DNA of 64,000 nucleotides from Pseudomonas sessilinigenes. Its GTDB lineage: Bacteria > Pseudomonadota > Gammaproteobacteria > Pseudomonadales > Pseudomonadaceae. The stretch's first letter is position 1. Every line of letters starts with the position of its first letter. Positions 28,096 through 36,454 of the stretch are shown here, piece after piece. The DNA lies in contig NZ_CP027706.1 in assembly GCF_003850565.1 (NCBI RefSeq), positions 6,516,001 to 6,580,000 of the forward strand, given 5' to 3'. The position numbers and the translations under genes are program-made. The notes under the pieces are model-generated. The model had not been told where the DNA came from. It made no database searches and saw nothing but the letters and a program-made list of their open reading frames with translations.

Positions 28096-29538
28096 GTGGC
28101 TGACTTGCCGTTCCTGCAGTGGGCCGTCGCCCTGCTGCTCGCCCAAGGGGTGCTGGGCGCCCTGGACACCCTCTACCACCACGAACTCACCGTGGCCCTG
28201 CCGCAACGCCACAGCGCACGCAAGGAACTGAGCATCCATGCCCTGCGCTCGTGCTTCTACGGCGTGCTGTTCATGGGCATCGCCCACCTGGCGTTCCAGG
28301 GCATCTGGGCCTTGGTGATCGCCCTGCTGTTCGCCCTGGAGATCGGCCTGACCCTGTGGGACTTCGTGGTCGAGGACCGCAGCCGCAAGCTGCCGGCCAT
28401 CGAGCGCATCATGCACACGGTGCTGGCGATCAACGCCGGTGCCTTCTTCGCCTTGTACGGCCTGCAACTGCTGGAATGGTCGCGCTTGCCCAGCGCCCTG
28501 GCCCCTATCGACCTGGGCTGGCAGGGCTGGGCCCTGAGCCTGTTCGCCGTGGGCGTGAGCGCCTCGGGGATTCGCGATGGCCTGGCGGCCCTGCGCCTGC
28601 AACGCCAGGGGCAGGCGATCAATCCGTTCACCGGCGGCGCAGGCAAGCGGGTGCTGGTCACCGGCGGCACCGGCTTCATCGGCGAAGCGCTGGTCAACCA
28701 GTTGCTCGACGCCGGCCATACGGTCAGCGTGCTGGCCCGGGACCCCTTGCGCGCCGCCTACCTGTTCGACGGTCGCGCCCGCTGCCTGCGCTCTTTGGAC
28801 AAGCTGGGCCATGGCGAAGCGTTCGACGTGATCATCAACCTGGCCGGCGCCCCGGTGGCCGGGCCGCGCTGGTCGGCCAAGCGCCAGGCACAACTGCTGG
28901 CCAGCCGGGTCGGCACCACCGAAGGCCTGCTCAATTGGCTGCAACACGCCCAGCACAAGCCGGCCCTGTGGATCCAGGCCTCGGCCATCGGCTTCTACGG
29001 GGTGCGCGATGCCAGCCAGGAACTGGATGAAGACGCCGAGCGCGGCGAAGGCTTCATGGCGGATTTGTGCGCCCGCTGGGAGTCCTCGGCCGAGCCCGCC
29101 AAACGCTTCGGCGTACGCCAGGTGGTGCTGCGCCTGGGTATCGTGTTCGGCCCCGGCGGCGCCCTCAAGCCGCTGCTGATGCCCTTCTACTTCGGTTTTG
29201 GCGGACGCATGGGTGATGGCCGGCAGATCATGAGCTGGGTGCACCGCGACGATGTGCTGCAAGTGATGGCCCGCGCCATGCGCGACGAATCCCTGGAGGG
29301 CACCTACAACCTGGTGGCCCCGGATGCCGTGAGCCAGGGGCAGTTCGCCGAGAGCGTCGGCCAGTTGCTCAAGCGCCCGGTATGGCTGCATGTACCCTCA
29401 GCGCCGGTGCGGGCTCTGGCCGGGGAAATGGCCCAGCTGTTCTTCGATGGCCAGAAGGTGGTGCCGGCGCGGCTGTTGCAGGCCGGCTACCGCTTCCGCT
29501 ACCCGACCCTGGACAGCGCCCTGCGCGATCTGGCCTGA
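28096..29538 (+). CDS. Membrane-anchored NAD-dependent epimerase-like protein (TIGR01777/SDR39U1 family)
   Basis: 480 aa in two parts. Residues 1 to about 175 form a membrane domain of four or five helices. It has a cluster of polar residues: LDTLYHHEL near 23, ELSIHALRS near 45, WDFVVEDRS near 92 and ERIMHTVLAIN near 105. Residues 186-480 are a short-chain dehydrogenase with VLVTGGTGFIGEAL, the usual INLAGAPVAGPRW segment of TIGR01777 (YfcH-like) proteins, SAIGFYG, and a C-terminal DUF1731-like tail. The GTG start follows AAAGGAC. It sits between a small membrane protein (15 bp) and the hydrolase-dikinase fusion (14 bp). Most relatives I know lack the membrane part. Substrate unknown. Confidence 0.8.
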   Translation: MADLPFLQWAVALLLAQGVLGALDTLYHHELTVALPQRHSARKELSIHALRSCFYGVLFMGIAHLAFQGIWALVIALLFALEIGLTLWDFVVEDRSRKLPAIERIMHTVLAINAGAFFALYGLQLLEWSRLPSALAPIDLGWQGWALSLFAVGVSASGIRDGLAALRLQRQGQAINPFTGGAGKRVLVTGGTGFIGEALVNQLLDAGHTVSVLARDPLRAAYLFDGRARCLRSLDKLGHGEAFDVIINLAGAPVAGPRWSAKRQAQLLASRVGTTEGLLNWLQHAQHKPALWIQASAIGFYGVRDASQELDEDAERGEGFMADLCARWESSAEPAKRFGVRQVVLRLGIVFGPGGALKPLLMPFYFGFGGRMGDGRQIMSWVHRDDVLQVMARAMRDESLEGTYNLVAPDAVSQGQFAESVGQLLKRPVWLHVPSAPVRALAGEMAQLFFDGQKVVPARLLQAGYRFRYPTLDSALRDLA

Positions 29539-29552
29539 ACCGAGGAGCCTCG

Positions 29553-31991
29553 ATGAGCAAGCCCCTGTTGTACTTGCTGGCGGGCAACGGCAGCGCCAGC
29601 GACTGGTGGGACGATGCCGTACCGCACTTTCGCCGTTATCGAGTGCAAACCCTGGAACTGCCGGGGTTCGGCGACAACCCACAACCACCGTGCGACGACC
29701 TGGGGCAGTACGCCGAGGCCCTGCTGGCGCTGACCGCCCCGGGCAACGCCATCGTCGCCGTGGGCATCAGCGCCCTGGTGGTGCTGCATGCCTTGCAGCG
29801 CCGTCCCGGGCACTTCTCCCGCAGCGTGCTGCTGTCGCCGGTGGGGGCCTTCCTCTGGCAGCGGCGCCTGCCGGCGTTGATGTCGCCACTGCCGGTGCGG
29901 CTGTTGATCCACCGCTTGCTCGGCCAGCGTCCGGCCTGGTTCGCCCACAAGTTCTCGCGCCAGCGCTGGAGCCCCCAGCAGTACCGGCGCATGGGCGCAG
30001 GTTATGCCCGCTGCCGGGCCTTCGTGCCGCTGTGGGAGCAATTGCGGGCCGACACCGCGCTGCCACTGCTGGAATGGATCGAAGACCCGGTGGAGCTGGT
30101 CTGGGGTGATCAGGACCAACTGCTCGGCAGCGCCCAGGCCGCAGCCTGGAGCGCGATCCTGGCCCGCGCCGACCTGCGGGTCAGCCTGCGCCCGGGCTGG
30201 GGCCACTACCCGTGGATCGATGCGCCGGCCGAGTTCGTCGCCTGGATCGAGGCGCCCAACGATGGCTTCGTCGCCCACACCAAGGGCGGGCGCCTGCATC
30301 TTGCACAATGGGCCGGCCAGCCGGTGCCGGCCGCCCTGAGCCTGGACAGCGCCGAGGATCCGCGCCTGCCATCGCTGCTGGCCAGCCAGCCCGATGCCCT
30401 GTGGGCCGTGCGTTCCTCCAGCTATGGCGAAGACCAGGCCGACTCGGCCAACGCCGGGCTCAGCACCACCTACCTGCGGGTGGCCGCCAGCGAAGTGGCG
30501 CAACGCATCAGCGAACTGCGCCGGAGCGGGGTCGAGGAAGTGGTGGTGCAGCGTTTCGTCCAGCCGGTGCTGTCGGGGATCGCCTTCGTGCGCCACCTGG
30601 CGGTGGAACTGGAATGGGTCGAGGGCCACCTGGAAAGCCTCGCCGATGGCCAGGCCAGCCCCGAGCGGGCGGTGCTGTCGCGCCTGGGCCAGGCTTGGGA
30701 AAGCGGCACCTTCACCACCCGCCACGGCCTGTCTGCCAAGGCCTTGTGGGACTTTCTGCAAGGGGTGCTGAAGGTTTTCCACTACGTCCCCGGCGACATC
30801 GAGTGGGCCTGGGATGGCCAGCAACTGTGGCTGCTGCAATACCGCCCGATCAGCGACTACGGCTGGCGCCGGCACCTGACCGCGGCCAACATCGCCGAGA
30901 TCCTGCCACCACAACCCAGCCGCTTCGTCGAGTACGGCCAGCGCCGGGCAGCGGCCAGCATCCCGGCGATCATGGCCCGCTGGGACAGCCGGGTACTGGA
31001 GAACAACGAGCCGTTTACCGCCCTGTTCGGCGGCGCCTCCTACATCAACAACGACCTGTTCCTGGCGCGCCTGGCGGATTGGGGCCTGCCCTCCTCCGGT
31101 TATGCCGCCGAAGTCGGTGGCGCGGCCCCGGCCCTGCCCTTGCGGCCCCTGCGCCTGCTGCGTTCGCTACCACGCCTGCTGCGCATGCAATTCATCGCCC
31201 GCAGCCACCTGCTGAGCCTGGAACCGGGCCTGCGGCGCTTCGAACGGGAACTGGCGCAACTGCGCGAGGCCGGGGCCTCGGGCCAGGAACTGGCGGACTG
31301 GTTCAGCCGCTTCTACGTGTTCGTGGTCCAGGGCAACCTGTGCATCGCCACGGCCCTGGCCAGCAGCGGTGGCGCCCTGCTCGGTCGCCCGCCCACCGCC
31401 TACGACAACCTGGAGCACAGCCCCCATCGGTTGCCCTGGGAAACCGATCCCGGCACTGCGCGCCCAGCATGCGCGCCGCTGCCATTGCAGGCGTTCCCAA
31501 GCTGGAGCCCGGCCGTCGCCCTGGCCCATCGCCTGGGCCTGCCGGGCATGCGCGGCTACTACCTGCAAGTGCGCGAATGGTACCGGGACAACCTGATGCG
31601 CCTCTTCATGGGCCTGCACCATGCACTGCCCGAGGCCGATCGCGACTACTGGTTCGCCCCCCACGAACAGGTGCGCAGTCGCGGTGGCAGCTTCTGGCAG
31701 GACGGCCGCGAAGGCAGCGAGCAGGCCAGTGGCTTCATGATCTACCCGGGCCAGGCCCAGGGCATCCTCGGGGTGGACATCCTCCTGGAGGACACCCTCG
31801 ACCCCGGTCGGCATGCCCACTACCAGCAGGCGCGGGCAGTGATCGCACGCATGGGCGGGCGCCTGTCCCATGGCTCGACCCTGCTGCGGGAACTGCGCAA
31901 GCCCTCGGCGGTGCTGCCCCAGGTGGATCCGAGCTGGATGGGCCGCGAAGTGCACTATGTCGACGGTCAACTGAACCTGGTCCAGGACTGA
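29553..31991 (+). CDS. Fusion of alpha/beta hydrolase with ATP-grasp/phosphohistidine dikinase
   Basis: 812 aa. Residues 1 to about 235 are an alpha/beta hydrolase with a degenerate elbow GISAL (Ser73), WGDQDQ and GWGHYPW for Asp and His. Residues about 270-420 look like the ATP-grasp part of PEP synthase: VRSSSYGED (Arg287) and DIEWAWDGQQLWLLQYRPI (Asp415). About 420-730 is an alpha-helical middle part of unknown kind. About 735-812 is a swivelling phosphohistidine domain, GGRLSHGSTLLREL with His773. The C-terminal PEP-binding barrel of PEP synthase is absent, so the order recalls rifampin phosphotransferase, with the hydrolase replacing the first lobe of the ATP domain. ATG follows GAGGAG by 6 nt. 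It probably moves a phosphate to a small molecule or lipid; that is inference. Confidence 0.8.
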   Translation: MSKPLLYLLAGNGSASDWWDDAVPHFRRYRVQTLELPGFGDNPQPPCDDLGQYAEALLALTAPGNAIVAVGISALVVLHALQRRPGHFSRSVLLSPVGAFLWQRRLPALMSPLPVRLLIHRLLGQRPAWFAHKFSRQRWSPQQYRRMGAGYARCRAFVPLWEQLRADTALPLLEWIEDPVELVWGDQDQLLGSAQAAAWSAILARADLRVSLRPGWGHYPWIDAPAEFVAWIEAPNDGFVAHTKGGRLHLAQWAGQPVPAALSLDSAEDPRLPSLLASQPDALWAVRSSSYGEDQADSANAGLSTTYLRVAASEVAQRISELRRSGVEEVVVQRFVQPVLSGIAFVRHLAVELEWVEGHLESLADGQASPERAVLSRLGQAWESGTFTTRHGLSAKALWDFLQGVLKVFHYVPGDIEWAWDGQQLWLLQYRPISDYGWRRHLTAANIAEILPPQPSRFVEYGQRRAAASIPAIMARWDSRVLENNEPFTALFGGASYINNDLFLARLADWGLPSSGYAAEVGGAAPALPLRPLRLLRSLPRLLRMQFIARSHLLSLEPGLRRFERELAQLREAGASGQELADWFSRFYVFVVQGNLCIATALASSGGALLGRPPTAYDNLEHSPHRLPWETDPGTARPACAPLPLQAFPSWSPAVALAHRLGLPGMRGYYLQVREWYRDNLMRLFMGLHHALPEADRDYWFAPHEQVRSRGGSFWQDGREGSEQASGFMIYPGQAQGILGVDILLEDTLDPGRHAHYQQARAVIARMGGRLSHGSTLLRELRKPSAVLPQVDPSWMGREVHYVDGQLNLVQD

Positions 31992-31998
31992 GAGTGGC

Positions 31999-32985
31999 TC
32001 AGGAGGATTCCTGGGTGGCGGCGAAACGTTCGCGATAGGCCTGGGGCGTCACGCCCAGGGCCCGCAACACGCTGCGGCGCAGAGTCTCCTCACTGCCAAA
32101 ACCGCACTGCACGGCAATGCGCTTGATCGACAAGCCAGTGTCGGCCAGCAAGCGGCGGGCGGTTTCCACCCGGATCAGCTCGATCGCCCGGGCCGGGGTC
32201 TGGCCGGTGTCGGTGCGGTAGTGGCGCACGAAACTGCGCTCGCTCATGGCCGCTTGCTCGGCCAGCACCGGCACCGTCAGTTCCCGGTTGAGGTTCTCGG
32301 CGATCCAGGCGTGCAGCCCATCGAAACGCCCGCCACCGTTCTGCAGCGCCAGGGTCACGCTGAACTGCGCCTGCCCGCCCGGGCGCTTGAGGAACACCAC
32401 CAGTTGCCGGGCCACTTCCAGGGCTGCCTCGCGCCCCAGGTCAGCCTCCACCAGGGCCAGCGCCAGGTCGATGCCGGCAGTGACCCCGGCCGACGTCCAG
32501 ACCGGGCCGTCGTTGATGAAGATCGGGTTGGCCTCGACCCGCAATTGCGGATAGGCCTCGGCCAGTTGCTCGCAGCGAGTCCAGTGGGTCACCACCCGTC
32601 GGCCATCCAGCCAGCCGCTGGCCGCCAGCAGGAAAGCCCCGGTACAGACCGAGGCCACCCGCCGTGCCGCCCCCGCCCGGCTCGCGATCCAGGCCACCAG
32701 TTGCGGGTCACGGGCAGCCGCGTAGACCCCGCCGCCACCGGCCACGATCAAGGTATCGCAAGCCTGCTCCAGGCCCGGCAGGGGGTCGGCCAACAACGCC
32801 AGGCCCGACGAACTGAGGGTCGCCCCGCCGGGGCTTGCCACCACCCGGGGGTTATAGGGCAACGGCAGCCCCCGCTCGCGGGCCCGGTCATTGGCTGAGG
32901 CGAACACCTGCAAGGGCCCGGTGACATCCAGCAACTGGGCGTTGGCAAAAGCCAGGACAAAGACGTTTTTCGCGGTGCTGGGCAT
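31999..32985 (-). CDS. AraC-family regulator with DJ-1/PfpI-like sensor domain (FtrA type)
   Basis: 328 aa. Residues 1 to about 195 are a class I glutamine-amidotransferase/DJ-1-like domain: FANAQLLDVTGPLQVF, the VAGGGG turn, and the elbow SVCTGAFLLAA, which keeps its Cys. The C-terminal 100 residues hold two AraC helix-turn-helix motifs (VPVLAEQAAMSERSFVRHY and IKRIAVQCGFGSEETLRRS). ATG 32985 is used; an in-frame TTG at 33024 would overlap the operator. It is divergent from an isonitrile hydratase of the same DJ-1 fold, which it probably controls. The sensor Cys could detect a reactive ligand, but this is inference. Confidence 0.85.
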   Translation of the reverse strand: MPSTAKNVFVLAFANAQLLDVTGPLQVFASANDRARERGLPLPYNPRVVASPGGATLSSSGLALLADPLPGLEQACDTLIVAGGGGVYAAARDPQLVAWIASRAGAARRVASVCTGAFLLAASGWLDGRRVVTHWTRCEQLAEAYPQLRVEANPIFINDGPVWTSAGVTAGIDLALALVEADLGREAALEVARQLVVFLKRPGGQAQFSVTLALQNGGGRFDGLHAWIAENLNRELTVPVLAEQAAMSERSFVRHYRTDTGQTPARAIELIRVETARRLLADTGLSIKRIAVQCGFGSEETLRRSVLRALGVTPQAYRERFAATQESS

Positions 32986-32987
32986 GA

Positions 32988-33024
32988 TTGGCGTAAATCG
33001 AGGGCAGGTTGGCGTATGCGCCAA
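32988..33024. promoter_or_regulatory. Repeated TTGGCG sites, probable AraC-type operator
   Basis: TTGGCGTA occurs at 32988-32995 and again at 33009-33016, starts 21 bp apart (two helical turns). The second copy forms an inverted repeat TTGGCG-TATG-CGCCAA at 33009-33024. They lie between the regulator and the isonitrile hydratase, where such a protein would bind. Confidence 0.5.
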
Positions 33025-33077
33025 ATCCTAGAAGGCTAGAGTCAGCTCGTCCACCCCATCGATACAAGGAGCTCGCA

Positions 33078-33764
33078 ATGGCCGTGCAGATCGGTTTTCT
33101 GTTGTTCCCAGGCGTCCAGCAACTGGACCTGACTGGCCCCTATGACGTGCTGGCGGCGCTGCCGGATACGCAAGTGCATTTGCTGTGGAAGGAGCCAGGG
33201 CCGATCAGCTCCAGTGCCGGGATGCTGCTGCAAGCCACCACTGGCTTCGCCGCTTGCCCGCCGCTGGATGTGCTCTGCGTACCGGGCGGGGCCGGCGTCG
33301 GGGCCTTGATGGAAGACCCACAGGTGCTGGATTTTCTCCGCCAGCAGGCCGCCCAAGTGCGTTACCTGACCTCGGTCTGCACCGGTTCCCTGGTGCTCGG
33401 TGCCGCCGGCCTGCTACAGGGCAAGCGGGCCACCACCCACTGGGCCTACCACGAGTTGTTGGCGCTGCTGGGGGCCATTCCCGTCCATGAACGAGTGGTG
33501 CGCGATGGCAACCTGTTCACCGGCGGCGGCATCACCGCGGGCATCGACTTCGCCCTGACCCTGGCCGCCGAGTTGTTCGACCCACAGACTGCGCAGCGGG
33601 TGCAGCTGGATCTGGAATATGCCCCGGCCCCGCCCTTCGACGCTGGCAGCCCGGACACCGCCCCCGCCCCCCTGGTGCAACAAGCCCGCCAGGCCACCAC
33701 GGCCTCCCTGAACAAGCGCCGGGAAATCACCCTGCGCGCCGCCGCCAGGTTGCAGGCCGGCTGA
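33078..33764 (+). CDS. inhA: Isonitrile hydratase (DJ-1/PfpI family)
   Basis: 228 aa, the same length as Pseudomonas putida InhA, which hydrates isonitriles to N-substituted formamides. The sequence keeps Asp17 (QQLDLTGPYDV), Cys101 in the elbow TSVCTGSLVLGA and Thr102, the residues known from InhA to be catalytic or close to the active site. The GGAG-rich site AAGGAG lies 6 nt before ATG 33078; an earlier in-frame start would enter the operator. Divergent from an AraC/DJ-1 regulator. Isonitriles arise in some secondary metabolites, so the role could be detoxification or use of nitrogen. Family call firm; substrate from family knowledge. Confidence 0.85.
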   Translation: MAVQIGFLLFPGVQQLDLTGPYDVLAALPDTQVHLLWKEPGPISSSAGMLLQATTGFAACPPLDVLCVPGGAGVGALMEDPQVLDFLRQQAAQVRYLTSVCTGSLVLGAAGLLQGKRATTHWAYHELLALLGAIPVHERVVRDGNLFTGGGITAGIDFALTLAAELFDPQTAQRVQLDLEYAPAPPFDAGSPDTAPAPLVQQARQATTASLNKRREITLRAAARLQAG

Positions 33765-33774
33765 TCCGGCACCC

Positions 33775-34119
33775 TCAGGCGCGGCGTACCGGGCCGTGGC
33801 GGTCGCTGGCCAGCAAGGAGTCAATGCCGCCATCGCCATAGACCCGCTCGACCCTGGAGATCACCACCTGGTAACCGGCGTACCAACGCCGGTACTGGCG
33901 CTTGGCGGCAAGGTGCCGGGGGTCGCGGGCGAAAGCCTGGATCGATGCCTCGTCCTCCCAGTAGTAGCTGGCGTTGACCAGGCCCTGGCCAGCGTTGGTC
34001 CAGGACTGGGCACCGACGAAACCCGGCAGGCTGGCGGCAACTTCGTCGATGATCGCGCTCAAACGCTGGAACTCTTCGTCGGCCTGGCCGGGCTTGTAGA
34101 TAAAGGCGGCGATGTACAT
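33775..34119 (-). CDS. ABM-type (antibiotic biosynthesis monooxygenase-like) small protein
   Basis: 114 aa alpha+beta barrel-like protein with the order YIAAFIYKPG, then EEFQRLSAIIDEVAASLPGFVGAQSW, then SYYWEDEASIQAFARDPRH, then VVISRVERVYG. These are the features of ABM/DUF4188-like domains, small dimeric ferredoxin folds. ATG 34119 follows GGAG by 8 nt. It lies 23 bp after the LysE exporter in the same direction, so both may share a transcript. Catalytic residues are not predictable. Confidence 0.72.
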   Translation of the reverse strand: MYIAAFIYKPGQADEEFQRLSAIIDEVAASLPGFVGAQSWTNAGQGLVNASYYWEDEASIQAFARDPRHLAAKRQYRRWYAGYQVVISRVERVYGDGGIDSLLASDRHGPVRRA

Positions 34120-34142
34120 GCTCGGACTCCATTGGGGAAAAA

Positions 34143-34775
34143 TCAGCTCGGCTGGGTCATCAGCGCCAGGCGCAAGGCCAGGGCCAGCAACACCGCCGCC
34201 AGTAGCCAGGACTGCAACCTGGCAACACCTGCCGTACGAGCGGCCAGGCCACGGCCCAGCGCGGCACCAAAGACTCCCAGGCAGGTATGAAAGACGCCGC
34301 TGACCAGGGTCAGGACCAAGCCCAGGACCACCAATTGCCAGGCGATGCTGCCCTGTCCGGGGCTGACGAACTGCGGCAAGAAGACCATGAAGAACAACAG
34401 CGCCTTGGGGTTGAGCAGGCTGTTGCCCATGGCCCGGACGAACACCGTGGCCAGCGGCACCCGGGGCGTGTCGGCAAGGTTCAAGCCAGCCCTGCTGCCC
34501 AGGGCCTTCCAGGCCAGCCACAAAAGGTAGGCGACCCCGGCATAACGAATCAGGTCCAGGGCCGGCGGCCAACTGGCCACCAGCGTGGTGACGCCGGTGG
34601 CGGTGAGCAGGGTCAGGCAGATATCCGCGACCCCGATCCCCAGCCCCGAAGCGACCCCTCCCCGCCAGCCATAGGCCATGCCCTGGCTGAGGACGAAGGC
34701 CATGTTCGGCCCCGGTGACAACAGCAACAACAGTACGGCACCGATGAAGATCGATAGGCTCGTCCAGTCCGGCAT
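34143..34775 (-). CDS. LysE/RhtB-family amino-acid exporter
   Basis: 210 aa inner-membrane protein with five or six helices. The N-terminal pattern LLLSPGPNMAFVLSQGMAYGWRGG is the family signature, and GNSLLNPKALLFFMVFLPQFV is the second conserved block. ATG 34775 follows AGGAG by 9 nt. It is divergent from a MocR regulator, a common arrangement for exporters of amino acids or related metabolites. The ABM protein lies downstream on the same strand. Confidence 0.88.
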   Translation of the reverse strand: MPDWTSLSIFIGAVLLLLLSPGPNMAFVLSQGMAYGWRGGVASGLGIGVADICLTLLTATGVTTLVASWPPALDLIRYAGVAYLLWLAWKALGSRAGLNLADTPRVPLATVFVRAMGNSLLNPKALLFFMVFLPQFVSPGQGSIAWQLVVLGLVLTLVSGVFHTCLGVFGAALGRGLAARTAGVARLQSWLLAAVLLALALRLALMTQPS

Positions 34776-34821
34776 GCTTGTGCGCTCCTGCGGGAAAGCC
34801 GGTAGATTAGGAGCCCTTCCT

Positions 34822-34850
34822 GATACAAACAAAAAACTGTTCTAGATACA
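34822..34850. promoter_or_regulatory. Direct repeats GATACA between LysE and MocR genes
   Basis: GATACA occurs at 34822-34827 and 34845-34850, 23 bp apart, in the 89-bp gap between the divergent starts. MocR proteins often bind direct repeats, so this is a plausible site, but the motif is short. Confidence 0.3.
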
Positions 34851-34864
34851 CCGGGAGTCCAGCA

Positions 34865-36190
34865 ATGCGCCGCACTCGCTACAAGGCCATCGTCGATGAT
34901 TTCGCCCTGCGCATTCGTGCCGGGCAGTTGCCGCCCGGCACCCAGTTGCCCACGGTCCGGGCGCTGATGGCCAGGGAGCGGGTAGCCCTGGCCACCGCCT
35001 TGCGGGTCTACCAGGAGCTGGAAGCCATTGGTCTGGTGGTGGGCGAGGCCGGGCGCGGGACCTTCGTACGCGATAGCAGCCTGTGCCGGGGGATGGGCCT
35101 GGAGCAGCAACCGGCCAAGGACTGCGAGGTGGACCTGTCCTTCAACTACCCGGCCCTGCCCGGCCAGGAACAGAACCTGCGTGAGGGCCTGCGGGCCATC
35201 GCCGCCTCCGGCGACCTGGATGCCCTGCTGCATTCCGCTCCCCAGGGCGGGCGCCTGCATGAACGCCAGACCGCGGCCCGGCACCTGCGCAATCGCGAGA
35301 TCCGCGTCGGTGCCGAGCAGGTGCTGATCGTCAATGGCGCCCAGCAAGGGCTGGCGGTCAGCCTGCTGGCGCTGCTGCGGCCCGGGGATGTCCTGGCGGT
35401 GGACGCCCTGACGTACCCGGGCCTCAAGAGCCTGGCCCTGGTCCACCGCCTGGACCTGGAACCCCTGCCGCAGATCGATGGCCTGACCGACCTCGACGCC
35501 TTGGAAGAGCTGTGTCGCCGGCGGCCGGTGCGCGCGCTGTACTGCATGCCCACCCTGCACAACCCCCTGGGCACGGTGATGCCTCTGGCCCAGCGCCAGC
35601 GCCTGGTGCAACTGGCCCGCGAGCATGACTTCTGGCTGATCGAGGACGGTGCCTATGCCTTTCTCGCTGAACCGGCGCCGCCACCACTGCAGACCCTGGC
35701 GCCGGAGCGCACCTTGTACATCTCGGGTTTGTCCAAGAGCGTCGCCTCGGGGCTGCGCATCGGTTTCATCGTCGCGCCCCCGGCGTTGATCCCGGCCCTG
35801 GAACGGGCGATTCGAGTGTCCAGCTGGAGCACCCCGACCCTGACCGTGACCTTAGGTTGCCTGTGGATAGAATCGGGGCTGGTGGACAACCTGGAAGAGC
35901 AGAAGCGCCACGACGCCCGCCAACGCCAGCACCTGGCAGCACGGGTGCTGCAGGGTTGCGATTACCTGGCCAACCCTTCGTCCTACTTTCTCTGGTTGAA
36001 GCTGGGGGACGGTCGTCGGGCCGACAGCGTGGTGGCGGCCCTGGCCCGGCAGAAGGTAACCGTGACCTCGGCAGATCCCTTCGCCACCACAACCCACACA
36101 CCCCAGGCGCTGCGCCTGGCCCTGGGTTCGATCAGCCTGCCGCTGCTGGAGCAGGCGCTGCACAAGGTGCACAGCGAAGTCACCCGGTGA
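34865..36190 (+). CDS. MocR/PdxR-type transcriptional regulator (GntR HTH plus aminotransferase domain)
   Basis: 441 aa. Residues 1-75 are a GntR winged helix (LRIRAGQLPPGTQLPTVRALM, then EAGRGTFVRD). The rest is a PLP-dependent type I aminotransferase-like domain, with YPGLKSLA, NPLGTVMP and the lysine segment ISGLSKSVASGLRIGF that should bind PLP. It probably senses an amine or amino acid and controls the divergent LysE exporter. The start ATG 34865 is preceded by GGGAG. An intrinsic terminator follows the gene at 36246. Confidence 0.88.
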   Translation: MRRTRYKAIVDDFALRIRAGQLPPGTQLPTVRALMARERVALATALRVYQELEAIGLVVGEAGRGTFVRDSSLCRGMGLEQQPAKDCEVDLSFNYPALPGQEQNLREGLRAIAASGDLDALLHSAPQGGRLHERQTAARHLRNREIRVGAEQVLIVNGAQQGLAVSLLALLRPGDVLAVDALTYPGLKSLALVHRLDLEPLPQIDGLTDLDALEELCRRRPVRALYCMPTLHNPLGTVMPLAQRQRLVQLAREHDFWLIEDGAYAFLAEPAPPPLQTLAPERTLYISGLSKSVASGLRIGFIVAPPALIPALERAIRVSSWSTPTLTVTLGCLWIESGLVDNLEEQKRHDARQRQHLAARVLQGCDYLANPSSYFLWLKLGDGRRADSVVAALARQKVTVTSADPFATTTHTPQALRLALGSISLPLLEQALHKVHSEVTR

Positions 36191-36245
36191 CCGACCGGAG
36201 CCTCGCCGTTGCGGGCTCCGGCCCGATGAAAACCCAGGCGAAAAA

Positions 36246-36269
36246 AAACCCGCCGAAGCGGGTTTCTTT
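36246..36269 (+). terminator. Intrinsic terminator after the MocR gene
   Basis: Perfect stem AAACCCGC/GCGGGTTT (36246-36253 and 36258-36265) with loop CGAA, then TTCTTTC. The A run before the stem makes it usable in both directions. Confidence 0.75.
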
Positions 36270-36454
36270 CAAGACCATCATGACATCCTGTCTGCAGCAT
36301 CCGTGCTAATGGTCGATCTTCCGTGATCCTGAAGCGCGTCCTGCGCTGCAGTTGTGGGAAGAGATATTAAACATGTACCTGGGTAGGCAGAAGGCGCATT
36401 GAAATACAGCGCGTGTAGGAAATTGGCTATAGCGCACCTACGCAATCCCCTAGA

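Noticed and set aside
36270..36454. Possible small RNA between the MocR terminator and the APH-like gene
   Set aside because: Only short imperfect repeats are present and there is no second terminator.
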